A stretch of DNA of 64,000 nt from Saprospiraceae bacterium (GCA_021604865.1 BQJU01000030.1:1-64000); one strand, 5' to 3'; shown: positions 26,797-37,051, counted from the stretch's first letter. Made by a program: numbers and translations. The notes: generated by a model not told the origin, from the sequence alone.

Positions 26797-28143
26797 CTAT
26801 TTTCTGATTATGGGCTTTAGCTTTTTAATAGCCTTTTTGAGATCTTTCCGGAAGGGCTGTAATTCCAATGCCCTTTGAAAATCAGTAATGGCATCGGCGT
26901 ATTCTTCCTGGGCCTGATATTTTGAGCCCCTTATTTCGTGAAGTTCGGCAAGTCTGGCTTTGGCTGCATCCAGTTCCAAAGAAGGGAAGGCGTTGATCGT
27001 TTTACTTGTTTCAAAAGCCTTTGATGAGTAGTTAATGGCATTATTCAGATCGTCGTTTTGATAAAAAGCCATTGAAAGGGTTTGATAATAGGGCAGCAAT
27101 TCCCGGTGGTTTTCCCCAAAAAAAGCTTCATTGACTTCCACAGATTTCTGTTGATATTGCAATGCCTTCTGGCTGGCACCCAATTTTTGATAAACATCTG
27201 CTGTTTCCCAATAGACATTGGCCAACTGTTGATGGCGACCTTTTTTATTCTTTTCGAGCAATGCAAGGGCAGGTTCATATTGCTCAATGGCATCGAGGTA
27301 TTGTTCAGCATCCAGAAAGGATATTGCTTTTAGGTGGTATTTCTTAATAGTGACGGACATCCTTTGTTCCTCACTCAACTTTGCATCCTCCAAATTTATG
27401 ATGCTTGTGTCGAGGTTCTCAATATTATTAACAACATCCATCGCTTCTGCATCCAGCTTTGATTCGTCCAGGGTTTCAATGGCTTTTTCAATTTCACCAA
27501 CCTTAAAATATTCATAGGCCTGTCGATACATTTTGGAAGCGAAATCCAGGTTCACAGAGGCCAGCTCCAAGGCGATGCCCGGCAGGCGTTTTTTCAGAGA
27601 TTCGAGTTGTTCGTTTAGCAAATCCTCTGCTTCATCCCGATTGGCAATGGTGCGATTCAGTTTTTGCTCAAGTTCCGCAATTGTAGTTTCGCTTTGTCTG
27701 CCTTGTTTGCGCAGTTCGGAAATTATACGGTCATGGCGAGTCGTTATGGTTTTAAGGCTAATATTGTACAACTCGGTTTGTGCTTTAGCCAGTTGTCCCT
27801 TGACAGCTAAGTAGATCTTTACAGGAGTCCTGCGCCCTATCACTACGTCCTGTATGTCTCGCTTATTGACCACTTCAAGCCCGGCTTTTTCTATATTCAG
27901 CTTTACAGAGGTTCCCTCGCTGATGCCGACGAATACCAGATTGAAGGTGCCGTTATCGTCGGTGTCGTCCGGATTCGTGAAAGGAGCGCTGACATAAACA
28001 TCTTTGACATACTCGATTTGGCCGGTATTGTACTTGCTATTGTGTATAGAGACCTGGCCTATGAGGCTTATTTGTTGGGCCAACACCGGGCCTGCCATCA
28101 GTAAAAGGCTGCTTAAACAGACAAGTATAGTTGGTTTTTTCAA
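26797..28143 (-). CDS. Exported TPR protein, short paralogue
   Basis: A 448-residue protein with a signal peptide (about 1-22, ending VLAQ). An N-terminal beta-sandwich-like module follows (ISLIGQVSIHNSKYN, ending near EVVNKRDIQDVVIGRRTPVKIYLA), then a coiled coil at about 115-195. A helical repeat region contains at least three TPR-type units. The first 220 residues closely match the neighbouring 1021-residue protein, so the two arose by tandem duplication. The gene begins 22 bp after its neighbour, in one operon. The role is unknown; such TPR proteins usually organise complexes, here in the periplasm or on the surface. Confidence 0.75.
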   Translation of the reverse strand: MKKPTILVCLSSLLLMAGPVLAQQISLIGQVSIHNSKYNTGQIEYVKDVYVSAPFTNPDDTDDNGTFNLVFVGISEGTSVKLNIEKAGLEVVNKRDIQDVVIGRRTPVKIYLAVKGQLAKAQTELYNISLKTITTRHDRIISELRKQGRQSETTIAELEQKLNRTIANRDEAEDLLNEQLESLKKRLPGIALELASVNLDFASKMYRQAYEYFKVGEIEKAIETLDESKLDAEAMDVVNNIENLDTSIINLEDAKLSEEQRMSVTIKKYHLKAISFLDAEQYLDAIEQYEPALALLEKNKKGRHQQLANVYWETADVYQKLGASQKALQYQQKSVEVNEAFFGENHRELLPYYQTLSMAFYQNDDLNNAINYSSKAFETSKTINAFPSLELDAAKARLAELHEIRGSKYQAQEEYADAITDFQRALELQPFRKDLKKAIKKLKPIIRK

Positions 28144-28165
28144 TAGAGTGTTTTGGATTTTTAAA

Positions 28166-31100
28166 TCAATTTTGTTTTTCTTCCAGGCTTTTGACCAGCA
28201 CTTTGTACCGCTCCTCCAGCCGGAGGCTTTCTAGGCTCTTGTCTGATTTTATCCATTTTAAATCTTTATAGCCCAATTCAACAGCTTTTTCAAGGTTATC
28301 CAATGCCGTTGGAATATCTTCATTTAGTGCATAATACACTGCCCAGTTTCTAAACGGTTGTCCTTGATTAGGGGCTAATTGTTGCAATTGTTCAAAACGC
28401 TTTTTGGCTTCTTCCTGTTCTCCGGATTTGGCGAAAGCCATACCCGTGTTATTGAGGTAACTGGCTAGGGTTCTTTGATCCAGTTGATAGCTTTTCTCGT
28501 AGTATTCAATTGCTTTTTCATAATCTTCGAGATAATAGTAACACATCCCTATTTGCTTCATGAAATTTGGATCTTTTTCACCCTGACTGATAATTTTTGG
28601 AAGTAAATCCAGAAACTTTTCATACTCTTCAAGCATATAATATACATTGGAAAGCTTAGCATAACAACCCATGGAATTGGGGTGGGTTTCACCTAAAGTC
28701 TTCCTGTTTATAGCCAATGCTTTTTCCAATAGCTCTTTAGCGTCAATTAAATCGCCCAAAGACATCTTCACGGATGCAAGACCAACATAGCTTGCTGCTG
28801 TTTGAGGGTGGTCTATACCCAAGGTGATTTCATTTGCTGTAACAGCTTTTTCCAAATATTTTTTCGCACCATTGAAGTCTTTTATGGAATGTAAATTAGT
28901 AGCAAGCGCAAAGTAGGCCGTCGAAGTCTCTTTATGAAGCGTTCCCAGTGTTTTCTCATTGGCAGCTACCACTTTTTCCAATTGTGTTATAGCTCCCATA
29001 AAATCTCCCCGAAAACGCAATGCTAAAGCGAGTTCATGGTAAATGCCAGTTGTATATTGAGATTCCGTGCCGAAAGTTTTTTCATAGACTGGAAGTGCTT
29101 TTTCATGTAATACAATAGCTTCTTCAAATTCACCCTGTTTCATTAATATGGAAGCAAGCGCGACATAAGAAACCGCTGTTTGAGAATTGTCATTGCCTAA
29201 ATGTTTTTCATGAATGGTTACTGCTTTCCGCAATAGCAACTTTGCACGGTCAATTTCTTCCGGCGATGTCAACATTATAGCAAGACTGGAATAGCTTTTC
29301 GCAGTGACGGGATGATCTATCCCATAAATTTTTTCAGTCGAGGCTACAATTTTCTCGCAGATAGCTAAAGCTGCCTCAAAATCTCCAGAATACTTCATCA
29401 CTTCGGCAAGGCCGAAATAACTATTTAATGTTGCCAAATTATCTGACCCAAATGTTTCTTCCTGTATTTTTAATGCCTTCTCAAAAAGTGTTTTCCCTTT
29501 ATCATAATTGCGTTCGGCAGCATATAAAGAGCCAAGTTTATAGTAAGATTCCGCAGTAATTGGGTGATCTTTCCCAAAGGTTTCCTCGTTGAAAGCAATT
29601 ACTTTTTCTAGTAATAATTCTGCATTAAATGTATCTCCTTCTAAAGAAAGCAAACTTGCCAGGGATGTGTACCCATTTACCGTTTCATGATGCATGGTTC
29701 CAAAACTTTTTTCAAAAATCTGGATAGCCTTTTCTATCGCGGCCTTTGCTTCGACAAGTTCATCTGAAAGTCTTAAAACCTGGCCAAGTGCGACATAGGC
29801 CCTGGCCGTAAATGGATGATCTATACCATATGATTTTTCATTAATGGCAATCAATTTTTTTATTGAAACTTTTGCCATTTCAAAATTCTTTGCTGATTGG
29901 TGAAATGAAGCGAGTCCGGAGTAACTTGCAAGAGTAGAGCGATGGTCATTGCCATTATATTTTTCGTTAGCAATGATTGCTTTTTCAAGCGATGCGTTTG
30001 CGCGTTCCGTTTCGCCTAATTCCTGGAATGTCGTGGCAAGGTAAAAATAAATGTCCCCGATTCCGGAACTGTCAAGTCCTACATTTAATTCATTAACTAC
30101 CAATGCTTTTTCAAAATAGGCAGTAGCTTCTTTGAAGTTATATGTTTTTACCAGAGCACTCCCCAGGAATTTATAAGCTACTGATAACCTCATCGCATTG
30201 TTTCCTAAAATGGTTTCACATATTTCAACGTCTTTTTTATGAAATGAAAAAGACGTTTTATAATCTCCTAAATCATTGTAGATGGTTCCGGCTTCAAAAT
30301 AGGCATCCGCCAGTTCGATATCTACCTCTTTCTTTGTACGCTCCAATAGAGCAATAGCTTTTTCATAAACCTTTGCTGCCTGCCGGTATTGGAATAGAAG
30401 ACGATAAGATCCGGCCTTTAATTGGTAACTCTTTACAATCTGGCTGACCCGTTCCTGCTCCTGTTCCCTGGCCACCAGGTATTGTTCCAAGTCACCTTCA
30501 ATTTTTTGAAGATTTTCGCTGGCCTCCAAAGCATCCTTTTCCAACTGGTTGGCATCGAGAATGGCAAGTGCCGCTTCAATTTCACCTTTTGCATACAATT
30601 CGTATGCCCGCAAATACATTTCGGAAGCGAAATCAAGATTGACTGCTGCCAGCTTTTTTACTGTTTCCGGCAACTGCTTTTTTGTGGATTCCAATTGTTG
30701 ATTCAGGATCTCTTCGGCTTCGTACCAATTGGCAATCTCACCCCCAAGTTTGCCCTCCATTTCTGCGATGACAACATTTCTTTCTTCTCCCTCCTTTCTG
30801 AGCTTGGTGATCAATTCCTTATGTTTTGCGGTTAACACCTTTACGCTAACATCGTATAACTCGGTCTGAGCTTTGGCTAGCTGGTCTTTGGGAGCAAGGA
30901 ATACCCTGACCGGTGTTTTTCTACCAATCACAACATCCAACAGCTCATGGCTGTTGACTACTTCCAAGCCGGCTTTTTCAACATCTATTTTAACGGGAGT
31001 TCCTCCGTTGATTCCCACAAATTCAAGTTGAAAAATGCCTTCTTTATCCGTATCATCCGGACTGGCAAAAGGGGCGCTGGCATATGCACCTTCCACATAT

Positions 31101-31231
31101 TCAATTTGATGAGTATTATACTTACTATTGTGAATAGAGACCTGCCCGGAAAGGGTTATTTGTTGTGCTGTGGCTATGTTGATAAACATCAAGCCGAAGA
31201 GGAAAAGCATTGCTTGCCTCATGAGTTTCAT
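28166..31231 (-). CDS. Exported TPR protein with kinesin-light-chain-type repeats
   Basis: A 1021-residue protein with a signal peptide (about 1-22, ending ATAQ), then the same N-terminal sandwich module and coiled coil as the downstream paralogue. After that come about a dozen TPR units of roughly 42 residues, carrying the kinesin-light-chain-like pattern A...LEKA..I.E...G..H..TA.SY. The final part has ordinary 34-residue TPRs (CYYYLEDYEKAIEYYEKSY). The long solenoid suits protein-protein binding. There is no enzymatic motif. It is the first gene of a two-gene operon. Confidence 0.8.
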   Translation of the reverse strand: MKLMRQAMLFLFGLMFINIATAQQITLSGQVSIHNSKYNTHQIEYVEGAYASAPFASPDDTDKEGIFQLEFVGINGGTPVKIDVEKAGLEVVNSHELLDVVIGRKTPVRVFLAPKDQLAKAQTELYDVSVKVLTAKHKELITKLRKEGEERNVVIAEMEGKLGGEIANWYEAEEILNQQLESTKKQLPETVKKLAAVNLDFASEMYLRAYELYAKGEIEAALAILDANQLEKDALEASENLQKIEGDLEQYLVAREQEQERVSQIVKSYQLKAGSYRLLFQYRQAAKVYEKAIALLERTKKEVDIELADAYFEAGTIYNDLGDYKTSFSFHKKDVEICETILGNNAMRLSVAYKFLGSALVKTYNFKEATAYFEKALVVNELNVGLDSSGIGDIYFYLATTFQELGETERANASLEKAIIANEKYNGNDHRSTLASYSGLASFHQSAKNFEMAKVSIKKLIAINEKSYGIDHPFTARAYVALGQVLRLSDELVEAKAAIEKAIQIFEKSFGTMHHETVNGYTSLASLLSLEGDTFNAELLLEKVIAFNEETFGKDHPITAESYYKLGSLYAAERNYDKGKTLFEKALKIQEETFGSDNLATLNSYFGLAEVMKYSGDFEAALAICEKIVASTEKIYGIDHPVTAKSYSSLAIMLTSPEEIDRAKLLLRKAVTIHEKHLGNDNSQTAVSYVALASILMKQGEFEEAIVLHEKALPVYEKTFGTESQYTTGIYHELALALRFRGDFMGAITQLEKVVAANEKTLGTLHKETSTAYFALATNLHSIKDFNGAKKYLEKAVTANEITLGIDHPQTAASYVGLASVKMSLGDLIDAKELLEKALAINRKTLGETHPNSMGCYAKLSNVYYMLEEYEKFLDLLPKIISQGEKDPNFMKQIGMCYYYLEDYEKAIEYYEKSYQLDQRTLASYLNNTGMAFAKSGEQEEAKKRFEQLQQLAPNQGQPFRNWAVYYALNEDIPTALDNLEKAVELGYKDLKWIKSDKSLESLRLEERYKVLVKSLEEKQN

Positions 31232-31289
31232 TTTTTAGGTTTTTTCAAATTGGGGGTTATGCCATGCCTTCGTTCTTTATTTTAGGGCC

Positions 31290-32222
31290 TCAATCCGGTA
31301 CGGTACTTCCCAAAATCTCCTGTTCTTTCTTTTGCGCCATTTCCCGCTGAATTTGCCGGGTCGTTTTAGAAGAATTATCGTGGCTCCAACCCGGAGGATA
31401 AAAGATGTATTTTAGCTTGTCGCTCCAGGAGTCGACACTCTTTACATCCCGCCAGATATCTTCAAACTCATGGGTGTGAATTTTGATGGGATTATAAGAA
31501 TCCGGATCATGTATCACTCCATACTTGGGAGTAATGCTATCGTCCACTTTTTGGTAGGTACCAAATAATCTATCCCAAATAAGAAATATGCCCCCATGAT
31601 TTTTGTCAAGGTATTCGTAATTACAGGAATGGTGTGCCCTGTGCATATAGGAATTATTGATGATGGTGCCGATCCAACCCCAAGAGGGAGACAGCTGTGT
31701 GTGCAGGGTAAACTGGTACAGGCCGTTAATGATCATTGTGGTAACCAACATAAGGGGTTCAAAGCCAATAAAAGGCATCCATAACCACCAGATCGGTTTG
31801 TATAAGGGAATGAACCATCCATTTCTAATGCCAATGGTCAAATTAAATTTCTTCGCAGAATGGTGGGGTATATGCGCAGCCCATAATACCCTTATGGAAT
31901 GGCTAAACCGATGATGCCAATAGAAACACATATCATCCAATAGCAGGCAGGCCACCCAAACGTACCATGCCCAGCCAAACGATTCATAGCCGAACACTTC
32001 CATCCTAAAATCTGCAAAAAAATAAAAGACCAAAAAAAACAGACCCAGCGTAGCTACTTTTGTAAAGGAGGTGATAAATAGGGCAACCAGGGCAATGGCA
32101 ACTCCGGCGATTGACTCTTTAATGTCAAATAGATGGCGGGCTAAAAAATACTCTATGATTATACATGCAAAAAATATAGGTAGTGCATATTTGATGATTT
32201 CATTGATGTCAAGTTCTTCCAT
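31290..32222 (-). CDS. Sterol desaturase / fatty acid hydroxylase family membrane protein
   Basis: A 310-residue integral membrane di-iron enzyme. The three histidine boxes are present: HRFSH (104-108), HIPHH (117-121) and HRAHH further on, with a last HxxxH-like region towards the C-terminus. Helices lie at about 10-28, 37-70 and 83-100, and after the second box. The family hydroxylates or desaturates lipids using O2. The substrate is unknown; hydroxylation of an acyl chain or carotenoid-like lipid is typical in this phylum. It lies 58 bp upstream of the TPR operon on the same strand; a link is not obvious. Confidence 0.88.
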   Translation of the reverse strand: MEELDINEIIKYALPIFFACIIIEYFLARHLFDIKESIAGVAIALVALFITSFTKVATLGLFFLVFYFFADFRMEVFGYESFGWAWYVWVACLLLDDMCFYWHHRFSHSIRVLWAAHIPHHSAKKFNLTIGIRNGWFIPLYKPIWWLWMPFIGFEPLMLVTTMIINGLYQFTLHTQLSPSWGWIGTIINNSYMHRAHHSCNYEYLDKNHGGIFLIWDRLFGTYQKVDDSITPKYGVIHDPDSYNPIKIHTHEFEDIWRDVKSVDSWSDKLKYIFYPPGWSHDNSSKTTRQIQREMAQKKEQEILGSTVPD

Positions 32223-32538
32223 AGTTCTATATGTTCATTGTTTGGGATTAGTAAATTTTTTGAAAACATTTACCAAATTGAACGACCGAATATATGAATA
32301 TTTTTTTTAAGGATTAAAACTTGCACCATTTGTCCCTACAATCTCTCCAATAATTCTACTAAACCTCTCTGTCACCTCGCCAATCACATCGGGACGAAGT
32401 ATCAATAATTTTTATCAATCAGGATCGAATTTCTCCAACATTTACAGGGCTTTGTTTGCTTGTCCCCTTTTTTGTCCCCCTATAATTTCTAGCATTAAGG
32501 GCCGAGATTATTTAATTGCAGGAATTATATTTTATTAA
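32223..32538. other. Divergent intergenic region, no gene seen
   Basis: This 316-bp gap lies between the sterol-desaturase gene (minus) and the metallopeptidase gene (plus). It is AT-rich near both genes, with a C/T-rich stretch in the middle. I found no family repeat, strong palindrome or convincing promoter pair. Confidence 0.4.
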
Positions 32539-32556
32539 ATGTTTAATTATAATTTC

Positions 32557-35500
32557 ATGAAAAAATTTGCGTATTTACTCTCGATTTTCGTTGCCCTTAT
32601 GGTGACAAGTCTTGGGGCTCAAAAGAGCTTTTTTGAGGTCGTTCCAGCCAAAAGTTTGCCACCAGGCCTGGATGTGACGAAAAACATAAAAAAAATGATT
32701 GTTGTCAGGTTGGACGAACCAGGCCTGCGCAACTACCTACTCGGCGCTCCGATGGAATTTCAAAATAGCGGTACGCCCTTATCCCTACAAATACCCTTAC
32801 CTGATGGGAAAACGGAAACTTTCAGCATGGTGGAGTCTCCTAACCTTGCGCCGGAAGTGGCCGCTCAGCATCCCGACATAAAGTCTTATGCTGGCAATGG
32901 CTTGAACCACTCAGCGTATAATATTCGCCTGAACCTCACCTCCCTTGGGCTCAGTGCTATCATGCTCAACGTGGCAGGAGATGCCATTTATTTCGAGCAT
33001 TATTCCAAAGTGGATCCCAACCTGTATTTCATCTATTTTGCCCGGGATGCCGTGGCACCACCACCGCACCTACGCGGTAGATGTGAAACCGACATTGAGC
33101 ACGAAATTCATAAAGCTGCAAAGGAAACGCCTTCGGGAATTGACAAAAGTACCGGAGCCACCCTTCGCACGCTTCGGCTTGCTATGGCTGCCAATGGCGA
33201 ATTCACCCAAGAAAATGGAGGTACAGCAGCACTTGGATTGGCTGCGGTAACCAATTATGTCAATACCATAAATGCTATTTATCGCAGGGAATTGAGTGTA
33301 CACTTCAGCCTGGTAAGTGGTACCAACCTGATTTATACCGACCCCGGAACGGACCCTTATTCTAACACGACGGGCCCGATGGTAGATGAAAACCAAACAA
33401 ATGTCGACAATGTGATTGGTACCGCCAATTACGATATCGCCCATGTTTTGGGTTATGATGTGGATTTCGGTTCAGGCGGTGGTCTGGCTTATGCTGGTGT
33501 TGTTTGTAATGAAACCTACAAAGCAGGGGGAGCATCCGTCATCGGCAGTGGTTATGGTCAGGTTTTTTATGACCAGTTGATTTTGCATGAGATGGGGCAT
33601 CAATTTGGCATGAACCATAGCTACAATAGTGTCATCCCGGTTTGTACCACCCGAAATGCAGACACTTCAGTTGAACCTGGGGCAGGTGCTACGATTATGA
33701 GTTATGGCTTTACTTGTGACACGGACGATTATTTCACTTCTCAGACAATGGGTCCATTTCTTAATTTCCATACTATTAGTTATTCCCAGGCTATAGCTTA
33801 TATGGACTCAGATGGAAACTGTTTCTCAAGCACTGCTACTGGAAATGCTGCTCCGGTAATCACTATGCCCAGTGCATATACTATACCGAAATCTACTCCG
33901 TTTTCACTGACAGGTAGTGCTGATACGCCGGGCAGCGGCGATTCCTATACTTACAGTTGGGAAGGTACCAACATTGGTACTTCCACCCCTGATGAAACTA
34001 CTTTGGCCAATACTGCCGAACCGCCATTTTTCAGGAGTTATGCACCAAACACCTCGCCAACCCGTACTTATCCATTATTGTCCGCTATTCTTGACGGCTC
34101 CAACTATGCCAAGGGCGACAAGCTGCCTTCAGTAGGCATCGTCACTACTCATCGGCTGACTGTCCGCGATAACAATACAGGAGGTGGCGGTCTTGATTTT
34201 GGTGAAGTAACCGTTACGGTAGATGGAAACATAGGTCCCTTTTTAGAGACGACCAATCTTGGAGGTAGCTATGCGGGCAATTCGTTCCAAACCATTACCT
34301 GGAGTGTCAATGGTACCAATATGGCCACGCCAAATGTCAATATTTTATTGTCTACCGATGGGGGGAATACATTTCCAACCACTTTGGTAGCCAATACCCC
34401 AAATGACGGCAACCAGCTAGTAATCCTTCCTAATGTCATGACCACCACCGCACGTATCAAAGTAGAAGCGGTAGGCAATATCTTTTTTGATATTTCCAAT
34501 GCTGACTTCACCATCACGGCTGCAACGGTGGTCTCTTGTCCTTCAGACTTCAGCGTTTGTCCCAATGCGCCCGCTTTTACCTTGACAGGGGCCACCCCTA
34601 TCGGAGGCACCTACAGTGGAGATGGGGTAAGTGCAAATATGTTTGATGCTTCCGTGGCGGGATTAGGGCCACACACCATTACCTACACCAATAGTGGCAG
34701 CTGTACTTTTGTGATTACCGTAGATCCGAATGCACCCGGTGGTACTACTTACTATCAGGACTCTGATGGTGATGGATTTGGCAACCAGGCAGTTTCTCAG
34801 CAGTCTTGCGACAAACCCTCTGGTTATGTAGCCAATAATTCCGATTGTAACGACTCTGATCCGCTCGAAAAGCCTGGTCAAGTATGGTATGCTGATATCG
34901 ACAATGACGGGTATAGCACTGGTGCTACGCTTACACAATGTACCCGCCCAACCGGTTACAAAGCGGCCAGCGAACTGATCGCTACCTCTATCGATTGCAA
35001 CGACGATGACCCGGCTATCAATCCCGGTGCTACCGAAGTCTGTGATGGTGTAGACAACAATTGTGATGACCAAACAGACGAAGGTCTACTCTCCTTTTAC
35101 TACCAAGACCTCGATGTTGATGGCTTTGGCAATCCCAATGTTTCTCAACAGGCGTGTAGCCAACCTGCTGGTTATGTAACTGATAATACTGATTGTAACG
35201 ACAATGATTCGCTCGAAAAACCCGGCCAGGTATGGTATGCTGATATCGACAATGACGGGTATAGCACTGGTGCTACGCTTACGCAATGTACCCGCCCAAC
35301 TGGCTACAAAGCGGCCAGCGAACTGACTGATTCTTCCATCGATTGCAATGACGACGACCCGGCTATCAATCCCGGTGCTACCGAAATTTGTGATGGTGTA
35401 GACAACAACTGTAATAACCAAACAGATGAAGGCGGACTGACCACCTATTATCAAGATTTCGACGATGATGGATTTGGCAACCCGGCTGTTTCTCAGGAGT

Positions 35501-36849
35501 CATGTAGTATACCCACGGGTTATGTAGCCAATAATTCAGATTGTAACGACAATGATCCGCTCGAAAAGCCTGGCCAAGTATGGTATGCTGATACCGACAA
35601 TGACGGGTATAGCACTGGTGCTACGCTTACGCAATGTACCCGCCCAACCGGTTACAAAGCGGCCAGCGAACTGACTGATTCTGCCATCGATTGCAATGAC
35701 GAAGACCCAGCTGTCAATCCCGGTGCTACTGAAGTTTGTGACGGTGTAGACAATAACTGTAATGACCAGACAGACGAAGGTACTTTAACCACCTATTATC
35801 AGGACCAGGACGTTGATGGATTTGGCAATCCGGAGGTTGCTCAGCAAGCTTGCACCGAACCTGCTGGTTATGTAACCGATAATACTGATTGTGATGACAG
35901 TGATCCGGCTATCAATCCTAATGCCACTGAGGTTCAGGATGGTGTGGACAACAATTGCGACGGACAGATAGATGAAAGTGATCTGCCTCCAGGTTGGAGT
36001 GATTTTGGTGAAGACGGCATTGATTGTGTAGGCAATAATGATGTCACTTATGATTCCAATACAGGTGCTTTTAGTCTGGAAAGTCAGGGTTGTTATTCTA
36101 CCAACTTTACCGCTGACAATGCAGCTTATGTCAAATACGAACTCTGTGGCAATGGTGAACTCGTGGCACATGTAGCTTCTATTAGTCCTTTAGGACAAGG
36201 ATGGGCTGGAATCAGCATGCGCGAAAGCGAAGCACCAGGTTCTAAAAAAGTTTCGCTGGCTACCAACCTCAGCAATTTTGGTCGCCGGGAAGTAAGAACG
36301 ACAACGAATGGTTATGCTTCTATTCAACAATTCTACCGTCCCGGAGCAACTTGGTTGAAACTGGTCCGCAATGGCAATCAATTTGTGGGTTACCTATCAA
36401 CTAATGGCACCTATTGGCAAACAGTAATGGTGGCCAATGTCAGTATGGCCAATTGTATCCAGTTTGGTTTGTTTGTGACCAACTACAATGGGGCCACAGT
36501 TACAGGTACATTCGACAATGTGTCTGTATCAGGCAGTTCTACCCATCTGGCTATCCTTCCATCTGAGGCAGGCGTAGTCGTTGCGACTGAGGTTCCTAAA
36601 GACTTTTCAATTTTCCCCAATCCAGCCAATGGTCAGGTTTATCTTGATCTCAATGCTTTTTATGGTGCGGAGGAAGCACAGGTACAGATTCTCAATTCAT
36701 TGGGTCAACCTGTGCAACAACGTCAATTGCAGGAAGTGGGATCAGGCCTTGAACGTTTCGATCTTCACGGATTGAACAACGGGACCTATTTCATTCGTGT
36801 TACGACGGATCAAGGAGATGTAGTGAAGCGATTTTTGATTGTAAATTGA
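32557..36849 (+). CDS. Secreted reprolysin-like metallopeptidase with MopE-type repeats and T9SS tail
   Basis: About 1430 residues. The signal peptide starts at MKKFAYLL; an upstream ATG at 32539 would add six residues. A pro-region is followed by a metzincin domain with HEMGHQFGMNH at about residue 344 and a Met-turn in TIMSYG. An immunoglobulin-like region comes next, then four repeats of the MopE-related putative metal-binding motif. Each has an Asp-rich DxDxDGFGN calcium-type loop and a DGVDNNCxxQTDEG segment with paired cysteines. A jelly-roll domain and a T9SS type A tail (IFPNPANGQV) complete it. Surface or extracellular proteolysis is likely. Tandem terminators follow. It shares its catalytic design with the protease at 1.8-4.8 kb. 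Confidence 0.9.
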   Translation: MKKFAYLLSIFVALMVTSLGAQKSFFEVVPAKSLPPGLDVTKNIKKMIVVRLDEPGLRNYLLGAPMEFQNSGTPLSLQIPLPDGKTETFSMVESPNLAPEVAAQHPDIKSYAGNGLNHSAYNIRLNLTSLGLSAIMLNVAGDAIYFEHYSKVDPNLYFIYFARDAVAPPPHLRGRCETDIEHEIHKAAKETPSGIDKSTGATLRTLRLAMAANGEFTQENGGTAALGLAAVTNYVNTINAIYRRELSVHFSLVSGTNLIYTDPGTDPYSNTTGPMVDENQTNVDNVIGTANYDIAHVLGYDVDFGSGGGLAYAGVVCNETYKAGGASVIGSGYGQVFYDQLILHEMGHQFGMNHSYNSVIPVCTTRNADTSVEPGAGATIMSYGFTCDTDDYFTSQTMGPFLNFHTISYSQAIAYMDSDGNCFSSTATGNAAPVITMPSAYTIPKSTPFSLTGSADTPGSGDSYTYSWEGTNIGTSTPDETTLANTAEPPFFRSYAPNTSPTRTYPLLSAILDGSNYAKGDKLPSVGIVTTHRLTVRDNNTGGGGLDFGEVTVTVDGNIGPFLETTNLGGSYAGNSFQTITWSVNGTNMATPNVNILLSTDGGNTFPTTLVANTPNDGNQLVILPNVMTTTARIKVEAVGNIFFDISNADFTITAATVVSCPSDFSVCPNAPAFTLTGATPIGGTYSGDGVSANMFDASVAGLGPHTITYTNSGSCTFVITVDPNAPGGTTYYQDSDGDGFGNQAVSQQSCDKPSGYVANNSDCNDSDPLEKPGQVWYADIDNDGYSTGATLTQCTRPTGYKAASELIATSIDCNDDDPAINPGATEVCDGVDNNCDDQTDEGLLSFYYQDLDVDGFGNPNVSQQACSQPAGYVTDNTDCNDNDSLEKPGQVWYADIDNDGYSTGATLTQCTRPTGYKAASELTDSSIDCNDDDPAINPGATEICDGVDNNCNNQTDEGGLTTYYQDFDDDGFGNPAVSQESCSIPTGYVANNSDCNDNDPLEKPGQVWYADTDNDGYSTGATLTQCTRPTGYKAASELTDSAIDCNDEDPAVNPGATEVCDGVDNNCNDQTDEGTLTTYYQDQDVDGFGNPEVAQQACTEPAGYVTDNTDCDDSDPAINPNATEVQDGVDNNCDGQIDESDLPPGWSDFGEDGIDCVGNNDVTYDSNTGAFSLESQGCYSTNFTADNAAYVKYELCGNGELVAHVASISPLGQGWAGISMRESEAPGSKKVSLATNLSNFGRREVRTTTNGYASIQQFYRPGATWLKLVRNGNQFVGYLSTNGTYWQTVMVANVSMANCIQFGLFVTNYNGATVTGTFDNVSVSGSSTHLAILPSEAGVVVATEVPKDFSIFPNPANGQVYLDLNAFYGAEEAQVQILNSLGQPVQQRQLQEVGSGLERFDLHGLNNGTYFIRVTTDQGDVVKRFLIVN
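34750..35970 (+). repeat. Tandem 348-bp MopE-type coding repeats
   Basis: The repeat phase, taken at the Tyr-Tyr pair opening each unit, falls at 34750, 35098, 35446 and 35794, exactly 348 bp (116 codons) apart. The first three units are full length; the fourth lacks the middle section. A block of about 110 bp with WYADxDNDGYSTG is nearly identical in the three full units. Confidence 0.9.
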
Positions 36850-36918
36850 TTTCTGGATAATAACGTTAATTATTCCCGTTTCCTATTGCAGGTACAAGAG
36901 GAATATTTACAAAGAGAG

Positions 36919-36943
36919 AGAGTATTACAATACTCTGGTTTTT
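36919..36943 (+). terminator. First of two tandem terminators after the metallopeptidase gene
   Basis: AGAGTAT, loop TACA, ATACTCT, then GGTTTTT: a short stem followed by a T-run. Confidence 0.55.
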
Positions 36944-36953
36944 AATAATTTAC

Positions 36954-36993
36954 ATTAGTCGGTAATTTCGAGTTGCCGACTAATTTTTTTTTT
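36954..36993 (+). terminator. Second tandem terminator, intrinsic
   Basis: A perfect 9-bp stem, ATTAGTCGG / CCGACTAAT, around a 13-nt loop is followed by nine or more T residues. This is a textbook Rho-independent terminator for the metallopeptidase gene. Confidence 0.85.
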
Positions 36994-37051
36994 GGGAATA
37001 AATTTAGGGGCTCAGCGCTTTTGATTGAATTTCCAGCTGATTTTCTGTAAA

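Noticed and set aside
35086-36171. Several long minus-strand open frames opposite the MopE-type repeats
   Set aside because: They arise from biased codon use in the Asp-rich repeats of the plus-strand gene and recur with the same 348-bp period.
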